This document shows, piece by piece, positions 55,756 to 64,000 of a stretch of DNA of 64,000 nucleotides; position 1 is the stretch's first letter; each line of letters starts with the position of its first letter. Origin of the DNA: CBDFKJ01 sp965248805 (lineage in GTDB: Bacteria; Pseudomonadota; Alphaproteobacteria; UBA6615); assembly GCA_965248805.1 (NCBI GenBank), contig CBDFKJ010000008.1, forward strand, positions 372,001 through 436,000. Direction: 5' to 3'. The notes under the pieces were generated by a model. The model worked only from the letters and a program-made list of their open reading frames with translations, did no database searches and had not been told where the DNA came from. Position numbers and translations under genes: made by a program.

Positions 55756-56856
55756 TTGCCTGCCACCTATAATCTCCAGCGACTGTGTGTGATGGTCGTT
55801 GACGACAATCGGTTCACGCGAAACCTACTGCGCGGCGTGCTGCTCGGCTTCGGCGTCGAGCGGGTCGAGGTTATGAGGAACGGTGCCGAGGCCATCGAAC
55901 GGCTGTCGCGAAAGAGCAGCGTCGCCGCCGCCGACCTGCCGCTGATCGACATCATTCTCTCCGACTTTGTCATGCCTTCGGTCGACGGCCTGATGCTTTT
56001 GCGCTGGATCCGCCAGAGCAAGGAGTCGCCCAACCGTTTCGTGCCGTTCATCATGTTCAGCGCAGAATCACGCGAAGGGGCAGTCAAGGCCGCCCGTGAA
56101 GCGGGCGCGCACGAATTCATCGCCAAGCCGTTCTCGCCCGAGACGCTTGGCCAACATCTGCTGTCGCTGATCGACCGGCCGCGTCCATTCACCTACTGCG
56201 CCAGCTTTTTCGGTCCCGACCGGCGGCGCGAAGCGCATCGCTTCGACGGACCCGAACGCCGCGTCATGAGCGATGCCGATATTCATACCGTCTATGCCAA
56301 CCGCGCGCCTACACCGCTGCGGCGCGGTGGGCCGAAAGTGTGGTGCTTTCGCCTTCCCAACACGATGCGCGCGAAGGTCGGCGGCGCAGGACCGGGCGAG
56401 ACGGGTGCGATCGACGCGGCGCAACTGGAGGCCGCCGATCAACATATCGGGGAAATGGAAGACGACTATGCGGACTGGGTCACCGCGACGATTGCCGAAC
56501 TGACCAAGGCCGTCGAGCACTGTCGCACCCATCCGCTCAACGCCGCCGGGCCGTTCCGCAGGATCAACCGAATAGCGCTAGAGCTGCGCGGCCAGGGCGG
56601 CATGTTCGGTTACCCGCTGGTGTCGACATTCTGCGAATCGCTGCACGGCTACACCGAGTGCGACGGTCCCCAGGACGAGCAACACATCGAATTGATCGCC
56701 GTCCATGTCGACGCCATCAATGCAGTGATCAAGCAGAAGATCCGCGGAGACGGTGGACCGGTCGGTGCGGAAATGGTTGCCAGCCTGCGCGGCGCCCAAA
56801 GGCGCTATGACAGCGAAGCCGATCCGTTGCCCGAACGCCGTTCCACCGCGATCTAG
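55756..56856 (+). CDS. Response regulator: REC plus degenerate Hpt-like domain
   Basis: 366 residues from TTG 55756 with AAAGAG upstream. The receiver (about residues 9-130) has the acidic pair MVVDDNRF, phospho-acceptor Asp in ILSDFVMPSVDG and Lys in FIAKPFSP. A linker of about 90 residues leads to a helical C-terminal part (residues 235-350) with RINRIALELRGQGGMFGYPL. That resembles the Hpt-like helix of related response regulators, where AHDLKGQGG supplies the phospho-His; here the position reads ALEL. So this would be a phosphate sink or a non-phosphorylated partner. No output DNA-binding domain is present. Confidence 0.78.
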   Translation: MPATYNLQRLCVMVVDDNRFTRNLLRGVLLGFGVERVEVMRNGAEAIERLSRKSSVAAADLPLIDIILSDFVMPSVDGLMLLRWIRQSKESPNRFVPFIMFSAESREGAVKAAREAGAHEFIAKPFSPETLGQHLLSLIDRPRPFTYCASFFGPDRRREAHRFDGPERRVMSDADIHTVYANRAPTPLRRGGPKVWCFRLPNTMRAKVGGAGPGETGAIDAAQLEAADQHIGEMEDDYADWVTATIAELTKAVEHCRTHPLNAAGPFRRINRIALELRGQGGMFGYPLVSTFCESLHGYTECDGPQDEQHIELIAVHVDAINAVIKQKIRGDGGPVGAEMVASLRGAQRRYDSEADPLPERRSTAI

Positions 56857-57320
56857 CTACCGACCAAACCGGCCCGTTTGTCCAAATAACATTGGTGATA
56901 TTCCTCGGCGCGCCAGAACGGTCCCGCTGCCGCGATCTCGGTCACGATCGGGCGCGCGCGTGCCCCTGAGTCTTGCAGGCGCGCCAACGACTTCCGCGCC
57001 GCCTGTTCCTGTTGCGGCGAATTATAGAATACCGCCGACCGGTATTGGGTGCCATGGTCGGGCCCCTGGCGGTTGAGCTGCGTCGGATCGTGGATGCCCC
57101 AGAACACGTCCAGCAGGCCTTCGTAGCTGATCTTGTCGGGGTCGAACGCCACCTGCACCGCTTCTGCGTGGCCGGTCGTGCCGGTGCACACGTCCTCGTA
57201 GGTCGGATGGTCCTGAGTGCCCCCGGTGTAGCCGACGGCGGTATCGAGCACACCGTCGATCGACCGGAGCGCGGACTCCACGCCCCAAAAGCATCCCGCC
57301 GCGAATGTCGCTGTTGCCAT
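56853..57320 (-). CDS. msrA: Peptide-methionine (S)-S-oxide reductase
   Basis: 155 residues from ATG 57320 with GAGGAGG upstream. Active-site GCFWGVESAL near residue 9, then GYTGGTQDHPTYEDVCTGTTGHAEAVQV, and YHQCYLDKR at the C-terminus (possible resolving Cys). It repairs S-form methionine sulfoxide in proteins. Its 3' end overlaps the response-regulator stop by 4 bases on the opposite strand. Confidence 0.95.
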   Translation of the reverse strand: MATATFAAGCFWGVESALRSIDGVLDTAVGYTGGTQDHPTYEDVCTGTTGHAEAVQVAFDPDKISYEGLLDVFWGIHDPTQLNRQGPDHGTQYRSAVFYNSPQQEQAARKSLARLQDSGARARPIVTEIAAAGPFWRAEEYHQCYLDKRAGLVGS

Positions 57321-57474
57321 GCTCGCCTCCTCCTGCACCAGCCCCGATCATAGCGCCTGGGCGCCGGCAATTCATGCCAAATGCGCGCCGGAGTGCGCGA
57401 ACACGCGTTGACGCGACTCCCGCAGTGGTGACAGGATCGCGGCGCCGTGGGCCAGCTCGGGGGATCACTTAGGC

Positions 57475-57822
57475 ATGGTTACATTGTTGAGAATTGCGGC
57501 GATCGTCTTCTTCGTCGTCGGTGTTGTCGTTGCCGTCGAGGGATTGCCACAGGGCGTCGACCCAGCCACTCACGGGCGCAACCTCACGCAATGCCTGCTG
57601 CAGGATCGCGTGCCGCTTGAAGCGCCGCCGCCCGCCGCCGAAGAGGGTGTCATCGGGCCGCCCGCGCCCGTGCCGTGCGATCAATATTTTCCGAGCCTCT
57701 ACATTCTCGCCGCCGGCGTGTTGTCGTCGTTGTTGTTCGGTGGCTTCGCCTCGCTGCTCTACAACGTGAGGCGCTCGCGCGAGGTCATGGAACGGTTCGA
57801 CGACACGCAGGGCGCGCGCTAG
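57475..57822 (+). CDS. Small two-helix membrane protein of unknown function
   Basis: 115 residues from ATG 57475. An N-terminal helix (IAAIVFFVVGVVVAVEG), a Pro/Ala-rich loop of about 45 residues with two Cys (LTQCLLQD, PVPCDQYF), and a second helix (YILAAGVLSSLLFGGFASLLY) before a basic tail. The two Cys probably form a periplasmic disulfide. I know no family. It stands alone between the divergent msrA and a convergent secreted protein. Confidence 0.65.
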   Translation: MVTLLRIAAIVFFVVGVVVAVEGLPQGVDPATHGRNLTQCLLQDRVPLEAPPPAAEEGVIGPPAPVPCDQYFPSLYILAAGVLSSLLFGGFASLLYNVRRSREVMERFDDTQGAR

Positions 57823-57855
57823 CGTTCGTCCGCAGCACTCCGTCACGAGACGCTG

Positions 57856-57883
57856 ACCGGCGCCGCCTCGCCGCGGCGCCGGT
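57856..57883. terminator. Perfect 11-bp hairpin between convergent genes
   Basis: ACCGGCGCCGC (57856-57866) and GCGGCGCCGGT (57873-57883) pair fully around the loop CTCGCC, between the small membrane-protein gene and the convergent His/Tyr-rich gene. No T-run follows on either strand, so termination would have to be structure-driven or Rho-assisted. Confidence 0.45.
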
Positions 57884-57916
57884 CGTCGTAGCGATCGACA
57901 CATCTCTTGTTAGCCA

Positions 57917-58294
57917 TTAGTGCCGGTAGCGATACACCAGCCCATATCCGCCATGCTGGTGGTGTCGGCGATGACCCGGCGGGATCCAGTGATGCCTATA
58001 GCCATAGAATGGCGGCGGCACCGGCCTGCGATAGTGACGGCCGTAGCGCGGGGTGTGTCGATAGTAATAGCCGTACTGCGGAACGAGGCGCCGGTTGTGG
58101 ATTCCTGGGGAACCGTGCCGGGTCGTGCGTCGGGACTGCACTTGTTTGTGCTTGCCCGCCTTGGCGTGCTTGCTATGCATCGTCGTGTTGTTGCCAAAGT
58201 TGCGTCCTCCGCCCGCCACGCTTGGGCTCGCTGACAGCGCCGTGACAATTGCCATTGCGGCGAACGCGGCGATCCATTTGCTGGTTCTCTGCAT
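57917..58294 (-). CDS. Secreted basic His/Tyr/Arg/Gly-rich small protein
   Basis: 125 residues. Signal peptide MQRTSKWIAAFAAMAIVTAL to VAG. The mature part is strongly basic and low-complexity, with clusters of His, Tyr, Arg and Pro (YGYYYRHTPRYGRHYRR, HRRHHQHGG) and no Cys or acidic blocks. Such proteins may bind metals, polysaccharide or nucleic acid, but no family or function is known to me. First of three minus-strand envelope genes in a row. Confidence 0.65.
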   Translation of the reverse strand: MQRTSKWIAAFAAMAIVTALSASPSVAGGGRNFGNNTTMHSKHAKAGKHKQVQSRRTTRHGSPGIHNRRLVPQYGYYYRHTPRYGRHYRRPVPPPFYGYRHHWIPPGHRRHHQHGGYGLVYRYRH

Positions 58295-58350
58295 CGAGGC
58301 CTCCTTGGGTTACGGTGCCGGCCGAACGCCGGCGGCTGGGAACGCACCGA

Positions 58351-58827
58351 CTAGCCTTCGGTGCGCCAGCTGCCATCGGGCTGCCGGCAGGCCGCGCCAT
58401 AGCCTTGCTGCGCCTGGCCGCCGACATAGATCGTGTGCTGATACTCCCTGCAGTAGGCGCCGCTCGGCGCCTGATAGGTGGCTTGCGGCGTGACCGTGCC
58501 GTAGTTGCCGGAGTCCGGGTTGTTCCACTGGATTTGCGAGCCGGAAGGCGCATGTTCCAGCGCCTGATACTCGGCCTGCCCGGCGTGCAGGCGATCGGCG
58601 CGGTCCAAGCTGCGGCCGACCGAGGAGCCGAGCACGGCGCCAATTAGCGCGCCGGCGCCCACCGCCGCCAGCTGGCCGCGGCCCTTGCCGATCTGCGAGC
58701 CCGCCAGCGCGCCCAGTCCGGCGCCGGCGAGGCCGCCGACACCCTCCTTCGGTCCATAGTCGTGGGCGCTGCATCCGGCGAGCGCTATCGTTGCGATCAT
58801 GGCTGATATAACGGTCATGCGGGTCAT
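58351..58827 (-). CDS. Glycine-zipper lipoprotein, 17-kDa surface-antigen family
   Basis: 158 residues from ATG 58827 with AGAGGAG upstream. Lipobox ALAGC near residue 19 makes it a lipoprotein. A glycine-zipper stretch follows (VGGLAGAGLGALAGSQIGKG, then GAGALIGAVLGSSVG), and the C-terminal 60 residues end with YCREYQHTIYVGG and ACRQPDGSWRTE, the marks of the rickettsial 17-kDa antigen family. Function unknown; the zipper may insert in the outer membrane. It has a close, broken paralogue upstream. Confidence 0.85.
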   Translation of the reverse strand: MTRMTVISAMIATIALAGCSAHDYGPKEGVGGLAGAGLGALAGSQIGKGRGQLAAVGAGALIGAVLGSSVGRSLDRADRLHAGQAEYQALEHAPSGSQIQWNNPDSGNYGTVTPQATYQAPSGAYCREYQHTIYVGGQAQQGYGAACRQPDGSWRTEG

Positions 58828-58870
58828 GGTCTGCTCCTCTTTCCGATCGTTGTCTGTGCGTGCGCGCCGG

Positions 58871-59565
58871 CTAGTCCTCGGTGCGCACGATCTCCCAGGC
58901 GCCGTCCGGCTACCGACAGGCGGTGCCATAGATCTGTTGTGTGCGACCGCCGATCACGGCGGTCTGGGTGTATTCGCGACAGTAACGCCCTTCGGCGGTG
59001 GCGAATTCCTCACCCGGCGTGAGTTCGTAGCGGGTATCCCGCTCGGGGTGTGACCAAGCGATCGTCTGTCCGGCCGGTGCACTCGCCAGCACCTGGTCGA
59101 AGCACGATGGGTCGCTCTGATCGATGGAATGGCCCACGGCGCTGCCGGTTAGCGCGCCGACAACCGCACCGGCCAGGATCGCGGCCACCCTGCCGTCACC
59201 CTTGCCAAACGCCGAGCCCACAGCGGCGCCGGCCGCGGTGCCCAGCACTCCGCCGAGCACATCGTTCCGGCACGGCCCTAGGTCGATGCCGGCGAACGGG
59301 CTTGGATCGATTTGGCCGTAGCGCGGTCGGGGAGGCGCATGCTTTTGGTGCCGGCGGTGCGCATGCTTGCGATAGCGGTGCTTGCGCCCGTGGCGGTCGC
59401 GCTCAACGTTCCAGTATGCCGGCGTCGCGGCGGCGATGGTTAGACCCACGAACACTCACACTGGGACGAACGCTGCGACCGCGGACCCACCGCCTTGGGC
59501 GCCGGCGCATGGTTGGCGCGCCAAGCACGGCCCAGCACACGTCCCAATCCGATCGTTCGTTTCAT
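58871..59565 (-). pseudogene. 17-kDa surface-antigen paralogue, broken in three places
   Basis: The probable start is ATG 59565 (MKRTIGLGRV) with AGGAGTGGG upstream. A frame change near 59490 is needed to reach SAVAAFVPV. Then a TGA at about 59456 (probably a former TGG) precedes FVGLTIAAATPAYW. The body is complete (glycine-zipper VLGGVLGTAAGAAVGSAFGKG, YCREYTQTAVIGG) to ACR, where TAG at about 58910 replaces the CAG of ACRQPDG. The rest (PDGAWEIVRTED) ends at 58871. Basic His-rich segments lie near the N-terminus. Three independent lesions make it a pseudogene. Confidence 0.8.
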
Positions 59566-59739
59566 CTTTCCCACTCCTGCGTTGCACCTGGGGCGCTGCG
59601 AGCGTGGGATGGACGCTAACGAAGTCGGCTTGAAGCGTTGCTGAATGCACCGTTCAGCGGCGGTTCAGGATGCTGAACAGGCGCACTATCGCCGGTCGGG
59701 GTGCCGGCAGCGCGCCTATTATTTTATGGAATCAATGAC

Positions 59740-62700
59740 TTACGATGTTGCGCCGGCGGCAACCAGAGCCCGCAGCTGGCGGTTGGCGACCGTCAGCATG
59801 GCGAGATCCGGCTCCGGTGCGGCCTTCAGTTCGGCGAACAAGGCGTCCGCCCGCGTGACCGCACCGTGCATGGACTCGAGCCAGGTTGCGAGCAAACCCG
59901 CAACCGCCTGGCGCCCAAGTTCGCCGCGGCCGGCCAAGTCCAATACGCGTGTGCTGAGTTCGGCCTGGTGCGACAGGCTGTCGTCGGCGATAGCGGAAAG
60001 CGCGCGCCGCTCCCAATCGCCTTCCGCCTTGGCCCGCCCGGCGGCCCGCCGCAGCCAATCGACGTTGAGCCGCGCACCCATCGCAAAGTAGACGTGGGCG
60101 GCGTCGATAACCGGTACGTCAGCGCCGCGCGCGATGCGCACCACATCGAACGCCGACAGCAGCACATCCAAGCCGGCGATGCGTTCCGCCAATTCCGTCG
60201 GAACGTTCTGGGCACAGAGATCACGCGCGCGCGCCTGGGCGGCGTCGCGGTCCACGGGCGTTAGCACGTCGTTCAAGCGGCTCCACAACTCCGCGATCCC
60301 GGGACCATAGGCGCTGATGGATTCGGCGATGTCCAGTGGATGGCGGCCGTTGCGCAGCAACCACAGCGTGCAGCGCTCGACCAGTGAGGTGATCGCTAGG
60401 TTCATCTCGGTCTGCACGGACGCCGGCACCCGGTTGTCCAGCGCCTCGACGCTGCGCCAGATCGGGCGCAAGCCCAACGCGTCGCGCGCCACGACATAGG
60501 CACGCGCCACGTCTGCGACACCCATTCCGGTGCCATCCTCCAACGTGTGGACGAACGACGCGCCGACACGGTTGACCAGCGAGTTGGTCAGATACGTCGC
60601 GACGATTTCACGGCGCAGCCGATGGCGCGCGATTTGCGCCTTGCATTTCGACTGCAGGGGCGTCGGGAAGTAGCGGGCAAGATCGCGCGCCAAATAGTCA
60701 TCGTCGGGAACGTCGGTCGCCAGCAGAGCGTCGAACAGAACGATCTTGGCATAGGAGAATACGACGGCATACTCGGGCCGGGTCAGGCATTGGCCGGCTG
60801 CCTTACGCTCGGCCATGACTTCATCGTCCGGCAGGAATTCGATCGCCCGATCGAGCCGACCAACCCGCTCCAGGCTGCGCACGAGATGCCAATGGCGATC
60901 GAGATGGGCGCAACCGCGTGCCATCGCTAAGCTGATCGCCTGCGTCTGCAGGTAATTGTCGTTGAGGACGAGCTTAGCGACCTCGTCGGTCATATCCACG
61001 AGCAGCCGATTGCGTTGCTTCACCGTCATGTCGCCATTGGCGACGACGCCGTCCAGCGCGATCTTGATATTGACCTCGTGATCGGAACAGTCGACGCCGG
61101 CGGAGTTGTCGATGAAATCGCTGTTGACGAGGCCGCCGCCCTTGGCGAAGTCGATGCGCGCGAGTTGGGTCACGGCCAAGTTGGCGCCCTCACCGATGAC
61201 CTTGCAGGTCAGCTCCGTCGCGTCGACGCGCAAGGCGTCGTTGGCCCGGTCGCCGGCATCGGCATGCGATTCCGTACGCGCCTTGACGTAGGTACCGATA
61301 CCGCCGAACCACAACAGATCCACCGACGAGGTGAGCATGGCGCGGATCAGCTCGTGCGGCGTCAGCGAATCGCGTTTGATGGCAAAGCGCTTCTTGATCT
61401 CGGGCGTCAACTTGATCGACTTCGCGTGTCGGTCGAACACGCCGCCGCCCCCCGAGATCAGCGAGGTATCGTAGTCGCACCATGTCGAACGCGGCAATTC
61501 GAACAGGCGTTTGCGCTCGGCGAAGCTCGCGGCGATGTCGGGTTCCGGGTCGATGAGAATGTGTAGGTGGTTGAACGCGCCGACCAGGCGAATGTGTTCG
61601 CTCTGCAGCATTCCGTTGCCGAAGACGTCCCCGGACATGTCGCCGACGCCGACGACAGTGAACGGCTCGCTTTGCGTATCGTGGTCCCGCTCGCGGAAGT
61701 GGCGCTTAACTGATTCCCAGGTGCCGCGGGCGGTGATCCCCATCTTCTTGTGGTCGTAGCCGGCCGACCCACCGGAGGCGAACGCATCGCCGAGCCAGAA
61801 CCCGAACTCGGCGCTGACGTCATTGGCAATATCGGAGAAGGTCGCCGTGCCCTTGTCCGCAGCGACCACCAGATAGGGATCGTCGTCGTCCAGCCGTACG
61901 ACATCGGCGGGCGGCACGACGGTGTCGCCGGCGAGATTGTCGGTGAGGTCGAGCATGCCGCGGATAAGCGTCTTGTAGCAGTCGACGACTTCGGCATGCA
62001 CTGCCTCCCGATCGCCATCAGTCGGCAGGCGTTTGCACACGAAGCCGCCCTTGGAGCCGACGGGAACGATGACGGCGTTCTTGACCATCTGTGACTTCAT
62101 CAGGCCAAGCACCTCGGTGCGGAAGTCCTCGCGCCGGTCCGACCAGCGCAAGCCGCCGCGCGCGACGGCGCCGCCGCGCAGATGAATGCCCTCCATGCGC
62201 GGGCTGTAGACGAAGATCTCGCGCCACGGGCGCGGGCTGGGCAACTCCTCGATCGCCGCGCTGTCGAGCTTGAACGACAGATACGGCTTGGCCGCGCCCT
62301 GCGCCGTCGGCTGGAAGAAATTGGTGCGCAGCGTGGCGTCGACCAGATTGGCGAAGCGCCGGATGATGCGATCCTCATCGAGGCTGGCAACCGCCTCCAA
62401 ATCGCTCTCGATGTTTGCACGCAACGCGCCCTCACGCTGCTTTGCCACCTTGCGCCGCGCCGGATCGAACCGTGCGTGGAACAGATCGACAATCGATCGC
62501 GCCAGACCGGGATTGGAGCCCAGCGTCTGCTCCATGTACTCTTGGGAGAATGCAATGCGTGCTTGGCGCAGATACTTGCAGTAGGCGCGCACCACGATGA
62601 TGTCGCGCCATTCAAGCTCCGCCTTCAGGACCAGACTGTTGAAGCCATCATCTTCAACGTCGCCGCTCCAAATGCGCGCGAAGGCGGCGTGAAACGCCTC

Positions 62701-64000
62701 GCGTATGGCACCGACGTCGATCGGTGCGCCATCGCGGCTTTGCATTTTCAGATCGTGGATCCAGATCGAGTTGCCCGAATCGCCGGCGGACAACAGGTGC
62801 GGCCGTTCGCCGAGCACCCGCAGCCCCATTTGCTCGAGCATCGGTAACACATCGGACAACGCGATCGGCTCATTCAGGGCGTAGAGCTTCAGCCGGGTGA
62901 CGTTGGCGGCGTCCTCGATGTGTCGGTAGAGATTGATGCTGAGAGAGCCTTGCGCGCACGCTTCCTCCGCCATTTCGAGGTCATGGACCGCCACGACCGG
63001 CGTCGTCACCTCTTCGTATCCGGGAGAGAAGCCCTCGCCGAAGCGGCGGTACAGCCGCAGACCCGCTTCCTCACCCTTGGCGTCAACGAGCGCCGCGCGC
63101 AGCTTGTCGGTCCACGACCGCGCGATCTCAATCAACGTCGCTTCGATCTGTTCGATGTCGAAGGACGGAATGTTGCCGGGCTCGGTGGCGATGGAGAACA
63201 GCACGCGCGCCAGGGCAGAATCGGTCGCCACATGCGGCTCGTAGGCAGTGATCGTGCCGTTCAGGGCATGATCGAGGAGGGTGCCGAAGCGCTTGCGCAG
63301 GTTGCTGTTGTAGCGGTCACGCGGCACATAGATCAGTGCGGTCACGAAGCGCTCGAACGGATCGCGGCGTACAAACAGCGCCGTACGCTGGCGTTCCTGC
63401 AAATGCAGGATGCCCATCGCGTTGGTGAACAATTCGTCGTCGCTGATCTGGAACAGCTCGTCGCGCGGATACGTCTCCAATACGTGCGCCAGCGCCTTCC
63501 CGTCATGGCTTGCTGGCGGAAACTCCGCGCGCGCGATCACGCCGTCGATCTTACGCCGCAGCAGCGGGATCGCTGTCGGGCTGCGGCTATAGGCCGCCGA
63601 AGTGAACAAGCCGGCAAACATGCGCTCGCCGGCCACCTTGCCTTGCGCGTCGAATTTCTTGATCGCGATGACATCCATTTGCACGTTTCGGTGAACGCGC
63701 GAACTCTGGTTCGCCTTGGTCACCATCAACGGCGTCGGCGCTTGAATAAACGCGCGCACATCCGCCGGTAGCTGTGCCAACTCGCGCCAGTTTTCGAACA
63801 CGTCGCGTTCGGGATCGCGCAGGATGCCCAGCCCGCCCGGTACGACCCGCATGTGTTCGGCGCCGGCATCTCCGGCGATGTCATACTCGCGATAGCCCAG
63901 AAAGGTGAAATGATGGTCGGCGATCCATTCAACGAACGCGATCGCTTCCGCCACCGCCGAGTGGTCGAGCTCCCGTGGCAGCTGCTTCAGCTCGTCGACC
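59740..64000 (-). CDS. gdhB: NAD-specific glutamate dehydrogenase, large (about 180-kDa) type; 5' end outside window
   Basis: The frame runs from TAA at 59740 through more than 1,400 codons and is still open at 64000. The catalytic GDH core includes GGLRWSDRREDFRTEVLGLMKSQ, PVGSKGGFVCKR, GVGDMSGDVFGNGML and WFGGIGTYVKA; the long N-terminal regulatory part and long C-terminal part identify the giant NAD-GDH class of proteobacteria. It converts glutamate to 2-oxoglutarate and ammonium, feeding amino-acid carbon into the TCA cycle. No lesion seen over 4.2 kb. The symbol is used loosely for this class. Confidence 0.93.
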   Translation of the reverse strand, partial: VDELKQLPRELDHSAVAEAIAFVEWIADHHFTFLGYREYDIAGDAGAEHMRVVPGGLGILRDPERDVFENWRELAQLPADVRAFIQAPTPLMVTKANQSSRVHRNVQMDVIAIKKFDAQGKVAGERMFAGLFTSAAYSRSPTAIPLLRRKIDGVIARAEFPPASHDGKALAHVLETYPRDELFQISDDELFTNAMGILHLQERQRTALFVRRDPFERFVTALIYVPRDRYNSNLRKRFGTLLDHALNGTITAYEPHVATDSALARVLFSIATEPGNIPSFDIEQIEATLIEIARSWTDKLRAALVDAKGEEAGLRLYRRFGEGFSPGYEEVTTPVVAVHDLEMAEEACAQGSLSINLYRHIEDAANVTRLKLYALNEPIALSDVLPMLEQMGLRVLGERPHLLSAGDSGNSIWIHDLKMQSRDGAPIDVGAIREAFHAAFARIWSGDVEDDGFNSLVLKAELEWRDIIVVRAYCKYLRQARIAFSQEYMEQTLGSNPGLARSIVDLFHARFDPARRKVAKQREGALRANIESDLEAVASLDEDRIIRRFANLVDATLRTNFFQPTAQGAAKPYLSFKLDSAAIEELPSPRPWREIFVYSPRMEGIHLRGGAVARGGLRWSDRREDFRTEVLGLMKSQMVKNAVIVPVGSKGGFVCKRLPTDGDREAVHAEVVDCYKTLIRGMLDLTDNLAGDTVVPPADVVRLDDDDPYLVVAADKGTATFSDIANDVSAEFGFWLGDAFASGGSAGYDHKKMGITARGTWESVKRHFRERDHDTQSEPFTVVGVGDMSGDVFGNGMLQSEHIRLVGAFNHLHILIDPEPDIAASFAERKRLFELPRSTWCDYDTSLISGGGGVFDRHAKSIKLTPEIKKRFAIKRDSLTPHELIRAMLTSSVDLLWFGGIGTYVKARTESHADAGDRANDALRVDATELTCKVIGEGANLAVTQLARIDFAKGGGLVNSDFIDNSAGVDCSDHEVNIKIALDGVVANGDMTVKQRNRLLVDMTDEVAKLVLNDNYLQTQAISLAMARGCAHLDRHWHLVRSLERVGRLDRAIEFLPDDEVMAERKAAGQCLTRPEYAVVFSYAKIVLFDALLATDVPDDDYLARDLARYFPTPLQSKCKAQIARHRLRREIVATYLTNSLVNRVGASFVHTLEDGTGMGVADVARAYVVARDALGLRPIWRSVEALDNRVPASVQTEMNLAITSLVERCTLWLLRNGRHPLDIAESISAYGPGIAELWSRLNDVLTPVDRDAAQARARDLCAQNVPTELAERIAGLDVLLSAFDVVRIARGADVPVIDAAHVYFAMGARLNVDWLRRAAGRAKAEGDWERRALSAIADDSLSHQAELSTRVLDLAGRGELGRQAVAGLLATWLESMHGAVTRADALFAELKAAPEPDLAMLTVANRQLRALVAAGATS

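Noticed and set aside
35162..59565. Amber (TAG) recoding, because four disrupted genes carry in-frame TAG
   Set aside because: TAG also ends many intact genes here (chvG, ptsH, uvrB, tetR), and other disrupted genes carry TGA and indels. Decay explains the pattern better than a changed code.
62920..63771. A 283-residue plus-strand frame opposite NAD-GDH
   Set aside because: Shadow frame; the NAD-GDH reading on the minus strand is continuous and has conserved catalytic motifs.

Overview
The window (about 64% GC by eye) looks like an alphaproteobacterial chromosome, probably near the Rhodospirillales. The main evidence is the chvG - truncated hprK - rapZ - EIIA - HPr block at the left edge, a very long (>1,400-residue) NAD-glutamate dehydrogenase at the right edge, an exosortase A (XrtA) exopolysaccharide locus and a class GN sortase with its single target. 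No species assignment is possible from sequence alone.

Layout. 1-2809: ChvG sensor kinase end and a permease-less PTS regulatory module with overlapping starts. 2845-5001: uvrB (-). 5047-8035: a membrane-protein gene with an Ala/Val/Ser repeat core, split by one IS1595 and one IS630 element and cut at its 3' side by a second IS630 copy. 8910-11659: class GN sortase and its VIT/VWA substrate (-). 11843-18905: aminotransferase, a frameshifted VOC protein, an EF-G-like GTPase, a TetR regulator, a frameshifted cytochrome P460, a cupredoxin and pyruvate kinase. 18900-20565: a decayed gene and a third IS630 copy. 20566-32804: the XrtA exopolysaccharide locus (chain-length protein fragment, tyrosine kinase, ATPase, deacetylase, FemAB-like, exosortase, amidotransferase, two glycosyltransferases, UDP-GlcNAc epimerase), partly broken. 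32815-42693 (-): dgt, a HAD phosphatase, an EAL pseudogene, tlyA, a MATE pump, then dxs-ispA-xseB-HDAC. 42834-49380: an RND pump operon and a Crp-type gene split by an IS1182-type element. 49638-55501: a secreted unknown, then a second RND pump with its TetR regulator. 55756-64000: response regulator, msrA, small envelope proteins and NAD-GDH.

How it fits together. Housekeeping genes are open from end to end. Nonsense codons, single-base indels and IS insertions are concentrated in accessory genes: the repeat membrane protein, VOC, P460, FemAB-like, xrtA, EAL, Crp-like and 17-kDa-antigen-like genes. The XrtA locus lost its 5' genes at an IS630 boundary and has damage in at least three more genes, while the unrelated sortase pair next door is intact. 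The window therefore shows IS-driven decay of one surface-polysaccharide system. Part of the indel signal could be assembly error at short homopolymers, but the uneven distribution argues against that being the whole explanation.

No rRNA, tRNA, CRISPR array or replication origin was seen, and no stretch longer than 300 bases lacks a gene, a pseudogene or an IS.
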